Source: Macrocystis pyrifera (taxonomy: Eukaryota; Sar; Phaeophyceae; Laminariales; Laminariaceae). Taken from it: a stretch of DNA of 64,000 nucleotides. A program made the translations under genes and the position numbers. The DNA lies in contig JASSKH010000026.1 of assembly GCA_031763025.1 (NCBI GenBank), positions 1,550,001 through 1,614,000 of the forward strand. Reading direction: 5' to 3'. Of this stretch, positions 46,257-57,049 are shown in pieces (position 1 is the first letter of the stretch; the number at the start of each line of letters is the position of its first letter). The notes under the pieces are model-generated. The model saw only the letters and a list, made by a program, of their open reading frames with translations, made no database searches and was not told the DNA's origin.

Positions 46257-47223
46257 TAGTAGAGATGGAGAAAAATGGGCGAAGATAACAAATGGGATGG
46301 AAATCAACAACATATTTGTATCGTACATAATTACGAAGTAATAGGATACGGTGTGAACAATCTTTAGCAAATGCGTACGAAGAAACACTGCGTGGTTGGT
46401 GGACGTCGAGCGGTTTCAAGATCGGTTTGGTTTGAAGAATACACTGCAACTAACTGTGTTAGGCCCCATACCTTATGTAAGTATTATCTGAAGACTGGGT
46501 TGTCCCAGAACGAATCTGGCCAGCAGGTCAACGCTGTAACTCTGAGAGTGTGGGGTGTTCAAACACATACTACTGTAGTGCGTATTTCGTGTAATGTTCT
46601 CACACTAATAGCTCAAACTCCTGAAATCCTGCCCGTGGTCCAAAACAGGTTGTAACGAAAATGCATCTCGAGTAGAGAAAACAAACAAGTCTCAAATAGT
46701 GCAGTACCAGTAGGTGAGAGAAACAGTTTTAACGAGCTTCCAGGTATCCGATATGGTATATACCACCCCATACCAATTGCAACTGAATGACACCATGAAC
46801 GTATCCATGCCATTTACACCCTAGAGCCGAAAAAAAAGGACAAAGAAAAACTACATACCTAGAGCATAGAGCGGGCTAGCACTTTGGAAAATAATATCAG
46901 CCTTAGTGTGAAAACAGGTGCTTGTTGTATGGTGCCGAAAGGACCCCATAGCGTTGGCTCCTATCATGAGTGTTTTGCCTGCAGGAATTGAGACTGCTCT
47001 CCCAGAACTGATACATGCATCCTAACCGGTGGATTCGAGATACACTAAGCCAACCAAACTGAACAGAGAAAACCTGACATTTTCCGATAAGTAAAGCCCT
47101 CCCCAGGACGCATACTCACGCACCGCCATACTCGATAACGCGGTGAACGGAAAATCAAAAGTATCTGACACGGTTCCCAATGTCGACTGGGCATCTTGAC
47201 CCTTCGAGTACTGCATACTGCAG

Positions 47224-47420
47224 ATGTACCTAAATTTAACTCTAATTCCAAGTGTTTTGTCCCCGCAATGGGAGTGCAGTTCTGAAGGCCAAACGTGCCC
47301 AATGCCTGAACTAGAGATTCCTTGAATTTAAATTTGACTCTAATTATAAGTGTTTTGTGCGGGCAATGGGAGTGCAGTTCTAAACCAGTGCCCAAACGAG
47401 ACATTCCTTGAAATTGAGAA
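47224..47420. repeat. Tandem duplication, about 110 bp x2
   Basis: Both units carry TTTAACTCTAATT-type sequence, AAGTGTTTTGT, GCAATGGGAGTGCAGTTCT and a GCCCAA...GA.ATTCCTTG end. Internal to copy Y. Confidence 0.75.
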
Positions 47421-48214
47421 CGCGAGCGGGTAGGTGTTGATCGTACCACGTATCCCTGTTTTTGTTGTCCGTGTCCAAATATGAGGTGATCCGCCTGATC
47501 AGAGAAGAATGCTTGTAGAAATGTTAAATTTCATGGCAATAAACGCCGAGAAACATACTGTGATTATACTGTAATCCAGGTGACTTATCTCTGATCCCAA
47601 CGATGGCACAATAAAGCAGCAGTGACAGTCGAATGAGGGGCAAGTCGACACAGAACCCCTGCTACGAGAGGGATATATATCCCTCCTAGGTCTCAATATC
47701 AGTGGGATACAGACCATCAGTGTTTTGCTATACGTGATATTACCTATTAATAGGCTTTGCGATTGTTCACACAGGTTCAGTTTATATACAGATCCTCGAC
47801 GTCAGGCGCACAGGCGGTACATGAGAAAGCGTATACCAGGCATCATAACGTTTGAGTACCCAGATATACGAGTGTATGTACTCGTTCAAGTAGCCACACT
47901 ACGTGCAGGTAGACATTTGTGAAACCCGAGGCCGGGATGGAACGCGACGAGCTTTGGTTTAATCCTCGCAGTCCGACAGGATACCCTTCTATTTGTCGCT
48001 TCAAGTATAGAGACCGAGTGTTGAAGGAACAAATCGAGAGGTGTGATTGGAATGCCAGTAGGCGGTAAGCAGTTTCCGTTCTGGGGGTGTGTGTTTGTCA
48101 CTACCTTTCCGCAACTACTTGAAAAAAAAAACGTTATGCGAGGGGTACGATTTGGAAGTGGTTGTGAATGAATGCCGTTTTGGGACTCATGATTGATTTT
48201 ATTTAGCACGGAAG

Positions 48215-48560
48215 AGTCGCACCAGTGGATAGTGTTCGTGCTGGGGGGGTGGCATAAACGTCAATACCTTCGAATGACTTACTCACTCGGAATCGGATAA
48301 TAACCTTGGCTAAGGCCAGTAAGTTGAAGGATGCGAAGTACCAGGTATGTCAACGTCAGTACCTTCAAATAATTTACTCGGAATATGAATCGCACCAGTG
48401 GACAGTGTTCGTGCTGGGGGGGGTGGCGTTAAAAAACGTCAGTACCTTCAAACGACTTATTCACTCGGAATCAGATAATAACCTTGGCTAGGGCCAGTAA
48501 GTTGACGCACGCGGAGTATGTCAACGTCAATACCTTTAAATGACTTACTCCTCGGAAAAA
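48215..48560. repeat. Tandem duplication, about 165 bp x2
   Basis: Units start at TCGCACCAGTGGA(T/C)AGTGTT near 48208 and 48381 and share GTGCTGGGGGGG, CAATACCTT-type, ACTCACTCGGAATC and AATAACCTTGGCTA blocks. The equivalent place in copy Z (60030-60080) shows one inverted copy. Confidence 0.7.
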
Positions 48561-49494
48561 CATAATACCCGGTAACCTATTAATAGTGCGAAGCACGCAG
48601 AGTGTACCAAGTAGAACTCTATGCGATAGGGGGAGGCTGGAGTAGAAAGAGAACTCATCATGAACTTCCTACAGCCCGTGATGAACCTATGTATAAAACA
48701 AACTCCACATTCGTAAGGTATACCTACTCTCCATGCAGAAAAGTTTGAGATCAACGCCAAAAAGCAAGGCATATATCATACAAAACACGTATAAATGGTA
48801 CGCGAGATCAAGGTATCACACAGCTTGCAAAGATGAGTTTTGATGATATCTACTCTCACTGCTGTTGCTTATTATTTTATCAATATACAAAGCGCTATAT
48901 CCGAATCAAGAGCCTAGAGACATCTGGACATACCCGCAGAGTGGCAGATGGATGTTAACCTACGCAGAAACGTTTGTTGAAGGGATGACGGTGAGAAATG
49001 TCCGGCGAAGGTAAGTGAATGGTACCAGCATCGACACAGTCCACTGCGCAAGTTGAAACGTCTGGCAGAGGTACGTGAAGTTTTGCAATATCGACAGAGT
49101 GCAGTAGGCAAGTATATTTGAGTACCAAGCGGTGAACCGTTATTACAGGTTAGGCAGTCACGCGCGCCGATATATATAAAGGGGCAATGTGGGCATTCAC
49201 TGCAGTGTCTGGGTAGTGTGGCCACGTATCGCCATACGACGATGGACTGGCCGAACTCTCTGAAGCCTCAGTTAAAGGTGAGGTGGTGTGGTAGGACGAT
49301 TGTAGCTCACAGTGGAATCTATGTCTGGCCGCAAATGTAAACGTGTAAGTTATTTCAAAGTTCAGACGGAGACCTTCGAGAGGGACCCACACCTCAGATG
49401 CAGGTGAGGCAGGAAGAAAAACATACTTTTCACAAGTGAGTAAATGCTCCAAGCGTGTTGTACAGATGCGGCTTTAGCATTGGCAAGCCGTGAA

Positions 49495-49700
49495 GAACGT
49501 CTGTACGAAAGTCAGGACCGCCGCTCTTCTTACCACCGTCCAAGGGCAACACCACGGAAAGAAGGGGCGCTGCAACATCGGGCCGACGGCGATGGATGGA
49601 GGAGGAATGCTGAAGAACGTCCGGACGAAGGACAGGACCGCCGCTCTTCTCACCACCGTCTGAGGGCAATACAGAGAAAAGGAGCGAAGCTGCAACATCG
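49495..49700 (+). repeat. 120-bp tandem repeats before the polypurine tract (copy Y)
   Basis: Unit starts GAACGTC(T/C)G.ACGAA at 49495 and 49615, exactly 120 bp apart (40 codons), so one + frame stays open through both units and on to an HRAGAK..GARAVAGLVPG end. Confidence 0.75.
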
Positions 49701-49784
49701 AGCCGGTGCGAAGGTGGAAGGCGCACGTGCTGTCGCCGGGCTAGTACCGGGATGCCCGCTTTGTGCCGACGATGGTTATGCGTC

Positions 49785-49795
49785 GGGAAGGGGGG
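49785..49795 (+). promoter_or_regulatory. Polypurine tract of copy Y
   Basis: GGGAAGGGGGG lies immediately before the 3' LTR start TGTTA, as expected for the plus-strand primer. The counterpart in copy Z is at 58390-58402 in reverse. Confidence 0.7.
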
Positions 49796-50356
49796 TGTTA
49801 AAGCTAGTGGCGCCAGGGTAAGAGGTTCATCGCGTTGCGACCATCGTGACCAGCGCTATGAGAATGATAATACGGCGCAAGACAACTGTCCTGATCAATG
49901 TCACGCGTCCGGTCTATTCGATAGGTAGAGGGCAGGCTTTGGTTATCATCCTCTGAGCGGATCTTGTAGAGTCAGAGAGGATCCCCGGTGTGGGAGCGCC
50001 TTCGGCCTCGGGTACAGAGCTAGTAATGAGGTTTTGTGAACACTCGGTGTTTACCAAGCACCATCAAGTGAAGCGAAGAAGTTCAAAGCCAAGTGATCCG
50101 TGATACCTGTCCTATTGGGCCCCAGCCCCTTGGGCTCTGCCTTGCCCGTCGTGCCCGTCATCATGTTTGTGGTGCTTCGTTGACTGTTCACTTTAGCTGC
50201 TTGCAACTATCACATTGCATCGTATCACTTTCTGCGTAACCCGATCATTACTGCACGAAGGCACTTCCTCGAACTGTGAACAGGTGAGCCGGCCTCAGAG
50301 ATATAACGAGCGCGGGTCTTTTTTAGCGTCTGAGAGCTGTGTACCCTGCTGTATCA
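49796..50356 (+). mobile_element. 3' LTR of large element copy Y
   Basis: TGTTAAAGC..CTGCTGTATCA, 561 bp, homologous over its length to 31237-31796. It is followed at once by gypsy integrase-like coding sequence, so the element appears inserted in an older Ty3 copy. Confidence 0.8.
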
Positions 50357-50359
50357 GCT

Positions 50360-50580
50360 ATGCATAAAAACATTGTAATATCTAGTCGCCAGATGCGTGA
50401 AGCGAGCAGGCGTAGAGAGAGCAAAGGAACTTTGCCAAATTTTGCTGTAGGAGATTTTGAATTAGTAGCAAAGGTCAGGCAAATAGGGAAATCGCCGAAG
50501 CTTATGTCTACTTGATCAGGACCTTGGAGGGTTACTAACGCTTCCAGGCAACATGTGTATCAGGTTCAGAACGGAGAAAG
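50360..50580 (+). pseudogene. Ty3/gypsy integrase C-terminal (GPY/F-type) remnant
   Basis: The + strand reads MHKNIVISSRQMREASRRRE, then LPNFAVGDFELVAKVRQIG, KSPKLMST, a TGA, then SGPWRVTN and HVYQVQN. The NFAVGDFVLVAKV..GKTPKL...GPWRV..HVY.VQ order is the tail of Ty3/gypsy integrases. The TGA falls where Trp is usual. The core domain is not upstream on this strand, because copy Y intervenes. Confidence 0.65.
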
Positions 50581-51042
50581 CTGCAGAGCGCGGTAAATAT
50601 CAAGCGCTGGAGCAGATCCGCCAAAAACGTAACTCGGGCACGTGACGGAGGTCGAAGGTCGAAGGGCAGCGGAAAAATATGCCGAGAAACAAAAGCTTTC
50701 GAAGAAGGAGCTGCTGTTGAGACGAAAAGCTAAGGCAAAGTTGGCGGCTGAGCAAAAGCGCAGGGCTCAGGCGGAAGAGGAAACGCGTGCAGCCCAAGCG
50801 GCGCTGGAGGTTGAGACGGAACAGAGGCGGGCGCAAGAGGCACGAGTGGTAAGCTTGTGGAGAAGGAGATTGCTCGCTTGTTGTTGGTTAGGGATAAGGT
50901 GGAGGAGGAAAGGGACAGCCTGGTTACGGTCATGTTTGAGGTTGACGAGGAGGGACTAGTATTGGCTCAGCAGGCAGAGCAGCCCGGCATGCTTCTCCAA
51001 GAACGGCTTGGCTTGCAGAAGATGCAGCATGGACATGTATGA
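50581..51042 (+). pseudogene. Coiled-coil coding remnant, frameshifted
   Basis: A Lys/Glu/Ala-rich heptad-like stretch (KKELLLRRKAKAKLAAEQKR onward) runs from 50642 to about 50850. After a one-base frameshift it continues VEKEIARLLLVRDKVEEERD and stops at 51042. The strong helical coiled-coil composition is clear, but the protein is not recognised. It could be gag-like or a host-derived fragment. Confidence 0.4.
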
Positions 51043-51417
51043 CGCCATTCGGAGGGGGGGGCACCATCGGGGCGTCGCCACACCCATCTCGCGGTTGCGC
51101 TGCTGCTGCTTCTGTGCCGTGTCTCTTTGATCAGCTACCTACATACATACCTACAAAATATATGAATAACATACCAGGTGTATATACTCGTCTCGTATTA
51201 TATATGCATCATATTCTTCTTAAAACAGTATTCGTACTCTATTTACTACATTGTGTTCCCTTTTTGTCAATTCCTTGCCGCTTGTTGCAGGCAGGTGGCT
51301 TCTGGGCTCTTCGTTTTTGGTTGTTGAAACGCTGGAACTCCGATGTATTTCAGCTTGATTGCGATTGTATAATAATATGAAATTTCAGTTGTACTCACAA
51401 CGGCCAGGGACACAAAA

Positions 51418-51620
51418 GTAGCCCAAAAAATATACCTCAGACGCAGCCCTATCTGTACCATTCGTCCATGGAGAAATAGCTACGGAAAACTGGTGGTTAA
51501 CTCCTCAATCATTAGCTAGCTTACGAAGAAGCTGGTTCTTGAAGTGAGAAGCGGTGTCACTAGCGAAGACAGACGGGATCCCAACCGGTAAATGAATATG
51601 AAGATGAAGCCAGTTTGTTG
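51418..51620 (-). pseudogene. Ty3/gypsy integrase core fragment
   Basis: On the minus strand: VGIPSVFASDTASHFKNQLL, RKLAND, a TGA, then GVNHQFSVAISPWTNGT. SDTASHFKN holds the second catalytic aspartate of the DDE integrase, and SPWTNGT is the conserved block before the third acidic residue, which is altered here (GTDRAAS). It lies downstream of the reverse transcriptase fragment in the normal pol order. Confidence 0.65.
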
Positions 51621-51759
51621 CTGCCAGGAAAGGTTGAAGTTCAAGGCCGGTCTCTGGACGTCGAAGATTTGGCAAGCCTTCAATTCGTGCAGGATCATGG
51701 AGGAGGCCTTCTGCAGAGCATAACTTCCCACACTACTTTACCTCTGCGGTGAAGAACAC

Positions 51760-51985
51760 GCTTTTTCCGCAGCATGCATTCGATGACGTTCAAGACCCCA
51801 CAGATAGTACCAACAAGGTCACCTAGCATCTAGTGAATAATTCCTTGAAAGTGAGAAGTAGCGTTCCTACATCCTTGTGGCAGTCCTGTGGACTTCCACA
51901 ACCCATCGGGAGTAATAAACGTGAAAACGTCTTGGCTTGCAACGTCAAACAGGATTTGCCAGGAGCCTTTAAATATATCTCAAGA
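51760..51985 (-). pseudogene. Ty3/gypsy reverse transcriptase fragment
   Basis: On the minus strand: DIFKGSWQILFDVASQDVF, TFITPDGLWKSTGLPQG, then CRNATSHFQG. This matches the DL..G.WQ...........F.TP.GL.....LPQG..NA...FQ core of Ty3 reverse transcriptases. A weak LGDLVGTICGVLNVI follows where the catalytic xVDD block should be, with the aspartates lost. RNase H is missing, so pol carries a large deletion. Confidence 0.65.
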
Positions 51986-52094
51986 CATCAAGGAGCGTTG
52001 GCTATCCAGAAGAAGTTCCAGTTAACGAGTACTAGGTACTGGAATGGGTCAGGAACAATGCTGGCAATAATAACACTGTATTCAGTTACTTGAT

Positions 52095-52700
52095 TGACAG
52101 TTCTTGTGGTCTTTGGAACCATCTTCACCATTTTCTGGACCATTGTTGTCAGAAACCTTTGGTACTTTGGCGGAGAAAGGTTTGACCACAGGTATTACTG
52201 GGCTAACTAATGAGGATCCTAAATCAGTAACTACCTGCTTCGGCCAATGTATGGACAAATTTCTTGAAATAATAGCTTTTTCTGGAGCCGCTTGAGGACG
52301 TGCGTGAGGAGGTAGTGGTCCTAGATTTAGACGCAGGTGCATGGCTGGAAAATTCGCTGGTGGGTCATCTTGTCGAGCTCAAGCACGAAAGCAGTCAACT
52401 TGTGATCTTTGGAACCATTGTCACCAATTTCTAGACCATTATTGTCAGAGACTTTTGGTACTTTGGCGGAGGAAGGTTTTGACCACAGCTATTGCTGGGC
52501 TAACCAATGAGGATCCTAAAGCAATGGCTACCTGCTTCGGCCAATGTATTGACAAATTTCTTGAAATAGTAGCTTTTTCTAGAGCCGCTCGTTGAGGACG
52601 TGCGTGAGGAGGTAGTGGTCCTAGATTTAGACGCAAGTGCATGGCTGGAACATTCGCAGGTGGGCCATCTTGTCTAGCTCAAGCACGAAAACAGTCAATG
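52095..52700. repeat. Tandem duplication, about 300 bp x2
   Basis: Units 52095-52396 and 52397-52700 share TTTGGAACCATTGTCACCA-type, GGTACTTTGGCGGAG, GCTTCGGCCAATGTAT and GTGCGTGAGGAGGTAGTGGT blocks with high identity, suggesting recent duplication. On the minus strand both give a Pro-rich frame (LRLNLGPLPPHARPQ). Confidence 0.8.
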
Positions 52701-52989
52701 CTGTCGACAATAGCCGCTTTCTTGACGATATCTAGGGCCTCAACATTTATCTAATCCTACCTTTTGAGCTATTTTTTAGCCCAGCTTGAAGTTAGACGAT
52801 GCGATCTGTAAGCTCAACATCGTCCGATACCATAAGCTCCGGCGAACTATCCGTCATCAGAGAAGCACGCTCATTATACGCAGATTCAATTCCATTAACT
52901 TCCTGAAGTGAATCGACACTTTCAGTTGTGTTCGTCTCAATCTTTTGGAATTGAATCCCCGACGCTGCAGGTATGTTAGAACTGGTACT

Positions 52990-53310
52990 CGAAGCCAATA
53001 TTTCCTCCACGTCTATACGTAAGCGTTTGATCATATTAGAGTGACCAAACAGCAAGAGATTACTTGTATCATTAACAACCACAAACTCAATTCCTCCCAA
53101 ACGAAGGATTCCAGCAGCTCCACTGGTATCATACCATCAATGGCTGTGGTGATTCCTAGTACCGGGGCTATAGTTTGGTTGGCCATGCTCACGGAGAAAT
53201 TAGCCGGCCGTACGATATCAATGCCAGGGGATTAGATTTGGAGTTGTGTAAAACTGCAATTGTAATCACGTTGTACTGGCGCCCTGTATCCAGCGTAAAA
53301 AGAACGGCAA
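52990..53310 (-). pseudogene. Retropepsin-like protease fragment
   Basis: The minus strand has VLFTLDTGRQYNVI, the LDTG active site of aspartic retropepsins, then after a frameshift NQTIAPVLGITT and EFVVVNDTSNLLLFGHSNM, corresponding to the FVVV....LLG.D.L strand near the C-terminus. It lies between gag and reverse transcriptase as in Ty3 elements. Confidence 0.55.
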
Positions 53311-53648
53311 CAGTAGGACCTGACATAGTTGCTGCTGTGCTCGTACTCAGCCGCAGTTCCACTATTCTATGGACACCAGACTTTCAAGAAGCTTCCTCTA
53401 ATATCGCACATATACTCTAAGTACCCTGACATAATACTGATGTTCCTGAAGAGCACTTCGCCTCGGACTCACTCTCCTCTGATGCCACCGGTAGTAAAGC
53501 AGTGACCACAGCAGGCCGGTCATGAGCTTGGCCGACCGGATGAGTTGATCCACGCGTAGGGGCTGTCTCTCGAGGTTGATATGTAGGTGAACGACTTCCA
53601 GTGGAAGAACCTGGTATCTCAGACCCTTGAAGTTGGTGAAAGCTACTA

Positions 53649-54359
53649 TTACGGTGGCCTATAATAAATAACCCCTCTAAACAGCTTTTTGTCCATGTCG
53701 GATTTTTTTTGTGGGACCAAAATATTTCCTCTTTTCATGACGGAACGTATTTGCATCTGCACTATTTTTCGATCACACCGGCACACAGACGGACATCTAA
53801 TCCATGTGGGTACGTTAGATGGAAAGCTGAAGACATCAGCTTTCCGACGATCTTACGTGTAGCCGAATTTATACGTTTTTAGGTGAGGAAAAGATGGGTA
53901 AAAATGTGTCATCAAAAACATACTTTTTTTCAAGCGGGGACAAGCCCCCAACCTACATTGTGCTAGTGAATATATGTATTTGACATCACCGGAAAGCTCA
54001 TGATTTGGGCCATGCAACCGTCCTTCTAGTTTTGCGAGAATCACGGTCGTTTCTGAGATATAAGTGTTCCAAGTAGGGAACCTCAACCCCCCTTGATCAC
54101 CTCTGACTCATCTGCAGCCCCACGCTTTCGGTCACAAGTAGCACCGTTGGAAAGCTGGAGTCCTCAGCTTTCCGTGTAACCTAAACCAAGATTTATAGGG
54201 TCCCTGTGTGTCTGTGCTCGAGTTTTTTGTCCAGATGCACATTTTTTCTGGTTTTTATTTCGATGAAAAAGGGACAATGATAGCCAACCAAAGGACTATC
54301 TTGGAAGATCCGAATGAAGGGTGAATACGCACGGGGTCCTTTATTATGGGCCACCGTAA
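53649..54359. mobile_element. Mariner-like non-autonomous element, 711 bp
   Basis: Terminal inverted repeats of about 27 bp: TTACGGTGGCCTATAATAAA at the left, and the right end closes TTTATTATGGGCCACCGTAA. TA stands on both sides (53647-53648 and 54360-54361). It is related to the small MITEs at 4137 and 46158. Two internal palindromes (53839-53865 and 54149-54175) both use GGAAAGCTG..CAGCTTTCC. No transposase is encoded. It interrupts the gag part of the Ty3 element. Confidence 0.8.
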
Positions 54360-54439
54360 TATTAGACCCAGAACCGTGCGAAGCCGTTGTTGCTGCTGCC
54401 TCTCGTGGTTGATGTGGTTGATGAGGACCAAATCCTGAA

Positions 54440-55500
54440 ATGCGTGTTCTCCCACTATTAACAGATGGTCAGATATATGTACAGCAGGAGGGGGGGCAGT
54501 TCTCGGCGTTGGTTAGTTTCCTTGTTCAGCAATTGAAGGGCGAAGGCTTGGGTATTTGCGCCAGCAATGGTGCTCCAAATCTCCATGCATGTCACAGTAC
54601 GAACATTGGTTTGCATAATAGGCATCTGGGCTAGGGATACCACCGCGTGCCGTCGAATTCGCAGCATGTGCCGTGGTGTCATGGTGACCAAGATCAAAGT
54701 TATCACCTCGCTGGATGTGGTTCGAAAAAAAAACAGTACGGCTCTGAAAATTTTCAACACGGTCGTCATCTCTCTGGCTGTGGTGAGAAGGTAACCCAGC
54801 ATGGCTTGAATTCGCAAGACGGTCGTAGTTGTCATCTCGCTGACTGTGGCGAGAAGAAATCCAGTATGTCTCTAACCGAATAGAGAACCATTTTTACCAG
54901 GAATCAAACCCGTGGAGAAATTCTGGTGAGAATTCCGATTTTCTACCAACGAGTGACTAGTATTTCCTTGTATCCTCGTACGTGCCACAGACCTGGACGA
55001 ATGTACCAGCAACCGGTGGGTTTTCGGCCAATTTTTTCCTTCTCTTTCCACCATTGAGAACGAATCCATTGGCCGAGAGTAAAGCTCGTCGTCAACGGTT
55101 AATTGGGAGATGCATGCATACCTGAGGACTTCAGGTGATATCACATCCAAAACTATTCACGTAAAAAGCTGTGCTGGGTGCGGATTCGCAGGAGCCTCAA
55201 ACGTCTCCGTCAATCATGAAAAAATCGATTGTTCCAGTCTCTGCAACAAACTCGCACACAAGACCAAATAGCGTCTAAATAAACCGAAGCATGTCGGCAG
55301 CATCTGTCGCAGCTGTAACCCAACGAGATACAGAGCTAAGCGACTGTTTGATAGATATAGAGTCTATTAGTGCACGTTTAGGATACGCACCTGCATGGAA
55401 GCATTCCAACAGAGCTTCATCAGAGATAAGAGCGTCTAGACCAGTATATACTACTTTTAAAGCACACTCCGTCTAGTACGAACTGCGGAATCAGATCAAG
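54440..55500 (-). pseudogene. gag-like region of the Ty3 element
   Basis: The minus strand carries FV..TGTIDFFM-like sequence near 55230, then VLDVISPEVLRYACISQLTV, DDELYSRPMDSFSMVEREGK (55150 onward), homologous to the 26.6-kb element. Further down, CSYCDMHGDLEHHCWRKYP (about 54625-54565) is a zinc knuckle of the C..C...G....CW.K.P kind in which the usual His of GH is Asp. Many stops and frameshifts. The gag is cut by the mariner-like element. Confidence 0.6.
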
Positions 55501-56657
55501 GATATTACGGCCAAGCCAGGTTTCCAGCTCATCAAAGGAATCGACAAATTCACGAATATTATTTTCCCGTGCACTTAGTAGCTTAGGGGGCTTCTTTTTT
55601 CCTCACGAGGCAATTAGATTATAGTCGTGCTGAGTGCAATAATTCCACGTGGAAGGAATGTCAGCATTATCACCAACCTCACAACGTCTCATTGACTCAC
55701 TGGCTTCATTTATATCACCGCTTGGCTAGTTTATATTGATTGGAGCTCCCATCAATTCACCACGCAATTCTCCAGCTGATGAGGACCAGGATTTAGACTA
55801 CCAACAGTACCCTGTCGGCTAGTAGCGATCGACCGACTATCGGATCTCGTCCGCACTCGACTAGCTTCACGGGGAATCTCCACACGAGCAGCACTAAAAT
55901 CTCCGTGCCTGGAATGATTTGTTCCAAGACGCGTGTCATCGATATCTGCAACAGAACTACCACAGCACTCTCGCTGCCTACACGAAGCCTATGCACCAGA
56001 GTTGATACCTGTTTCTGCCATGCTTATATAGCTTCAAGCAAGTGTACTTGGCCTTTGACCTTCCACCGCAAAATTCCTGTCGACAATTTTTCTCCCACTA
56101 GTATATTTCGAGATATTGTTTTTTTGTTAATTTCTGGTGGACTCGTGCCTCGTAGTCGTGGACGTTTTTTTTCTGGCTCCAACCAAAGCTGCTTCTCTAC
56201 GCGCAAGCTGCTGCTTCACCCGAAGAGTCGATCGCCCATTGTGCACCACTCGCCCCGATGACAGATCCCCCTCGCACCCGAATGTAAAAATATCTCAAAG
56301 ATGATGATCTTGGCTCTACCCAAGAAGATATACTTGACATATGTAAGCGTATCCCAAGGCGTATCTTTCAAGCCAAACTGTTGCTGTAGATATACATTTT
56401 ATCAGCAAGAAAAGCTAGCTCCACTTGGACCACCGTAGAACTCCTCCCGAAAACCTTGAACACCACCCGACACGAAGTAGGAGATACCCAACCCGATGAC
56501 AGATCCGGAAGAGAAGATCCGAAGAATGTATCCAAAGACGCAAAATGCTAGAGACACCGACAACCCACACGACCGATGTACCCGACCGAAGGATACCCAC
56601 ACCTAACCCTCAACTCGAACTTTCCCGTGCGATAACGGCTGATCCTCGAATACTGCA
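55500..56657 (-). mobile_element. Leader region of the Ty3 element
   Basis: 56040-56655 is collinear with 29900-30418 (CTGTCGACA, TCTCCCAC.AG, TTGAACACCACC, AACCCGATGACAGA, GAATACTGCAGTAT next to the LTR). No coding blocks beyond weak gag N-terminal similarity below 55500. Confidence 0.5.
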
Positions 56658-56990
56658 GTATGGTAGCCTCAGGCAACCAAGCTCAGCTCGAGGCCAGCAT
56701 ATAGCTGTGCCACTCGAGCGAGTCCGTCACCCTAGTCGATACAAATTACGAGGTGTGAATTATTATCGAGAAGAAAGACAAGAGCATGTGATGTCTCAAC
56801 ACAAGAAGCAGTTCCGTTTTACGCCCTACATAATCCACATACACTTGAAACCCGGGTATATATCCAATAGCCCCTGTAAACCACATCCGTTGTACCATCC
56901 GCACAATCCACTTCACCTATGATACCCAGGGATGCGCCCAGGATGTCCCCTGATGACCACAGAGCTGCCCCCACATCGAGATAAAATGCC
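56658..56990 (-). mobile_element. LTR (5' LTR) of the Ty3 element
   Basis: It starts TGGTAGCCTCAGG and matches 40732-41050 closely (CTCAGCTCGAGGCCAGCATA, GAAGCAGTTCCGTTTTACGCC, ATAGCCCCTGTA). It marks the upstream end of the minus-strand gag/protease/pol remnant. No downstream LTR was found left of 51.4 kb. Confidence 0.6.
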
Positions 56991-57049
56991 CAATAAATCA
57001 AAAGAGAATTCGCAACCTTCGTTGTGGTTGACGTATTCGCGGTATTTAA

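Larger units (their letters stand above)
43100..50356 (+). mobile_element. Large LTR element, copy Y, about 7.3 kb, essentially non-coding
   Basis: Order: truncated 5' LTR, primer-binding site (43222-43240), a region shared with copy X (to 44370), a 40-bp minisatellite (44397-44640), a long region inversely shared with copy Z (44650-49440), 120-bp tandem repeats (49495-49700), polypurine tract (GGGAAGGGGGG, 49785-49795) and a 3' LTR (49796-50356). Conserved internal stretches carry stops in every frame in both Y and Z, and no gag, protease, reverse transcriptase or integrase block was found. The description fits a LARD-type non-autonomous element. Confidence 0.7.

Noticed and set aside
46371..46655. 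Frame SRSVWFEEYTATN..LSQNESGQQVN as element protein
   Set aside because: The homologous region of copy Z is conserved in DNA but shifts frame and has stops, so no coding signal.
49150..49452. Antisense frame EVWVPLEGLRL in copies Y and Z
   Set aside because: Similarity holds at DNA level throughout, and Z has a stop in it; not enough to claim an antisense gene.
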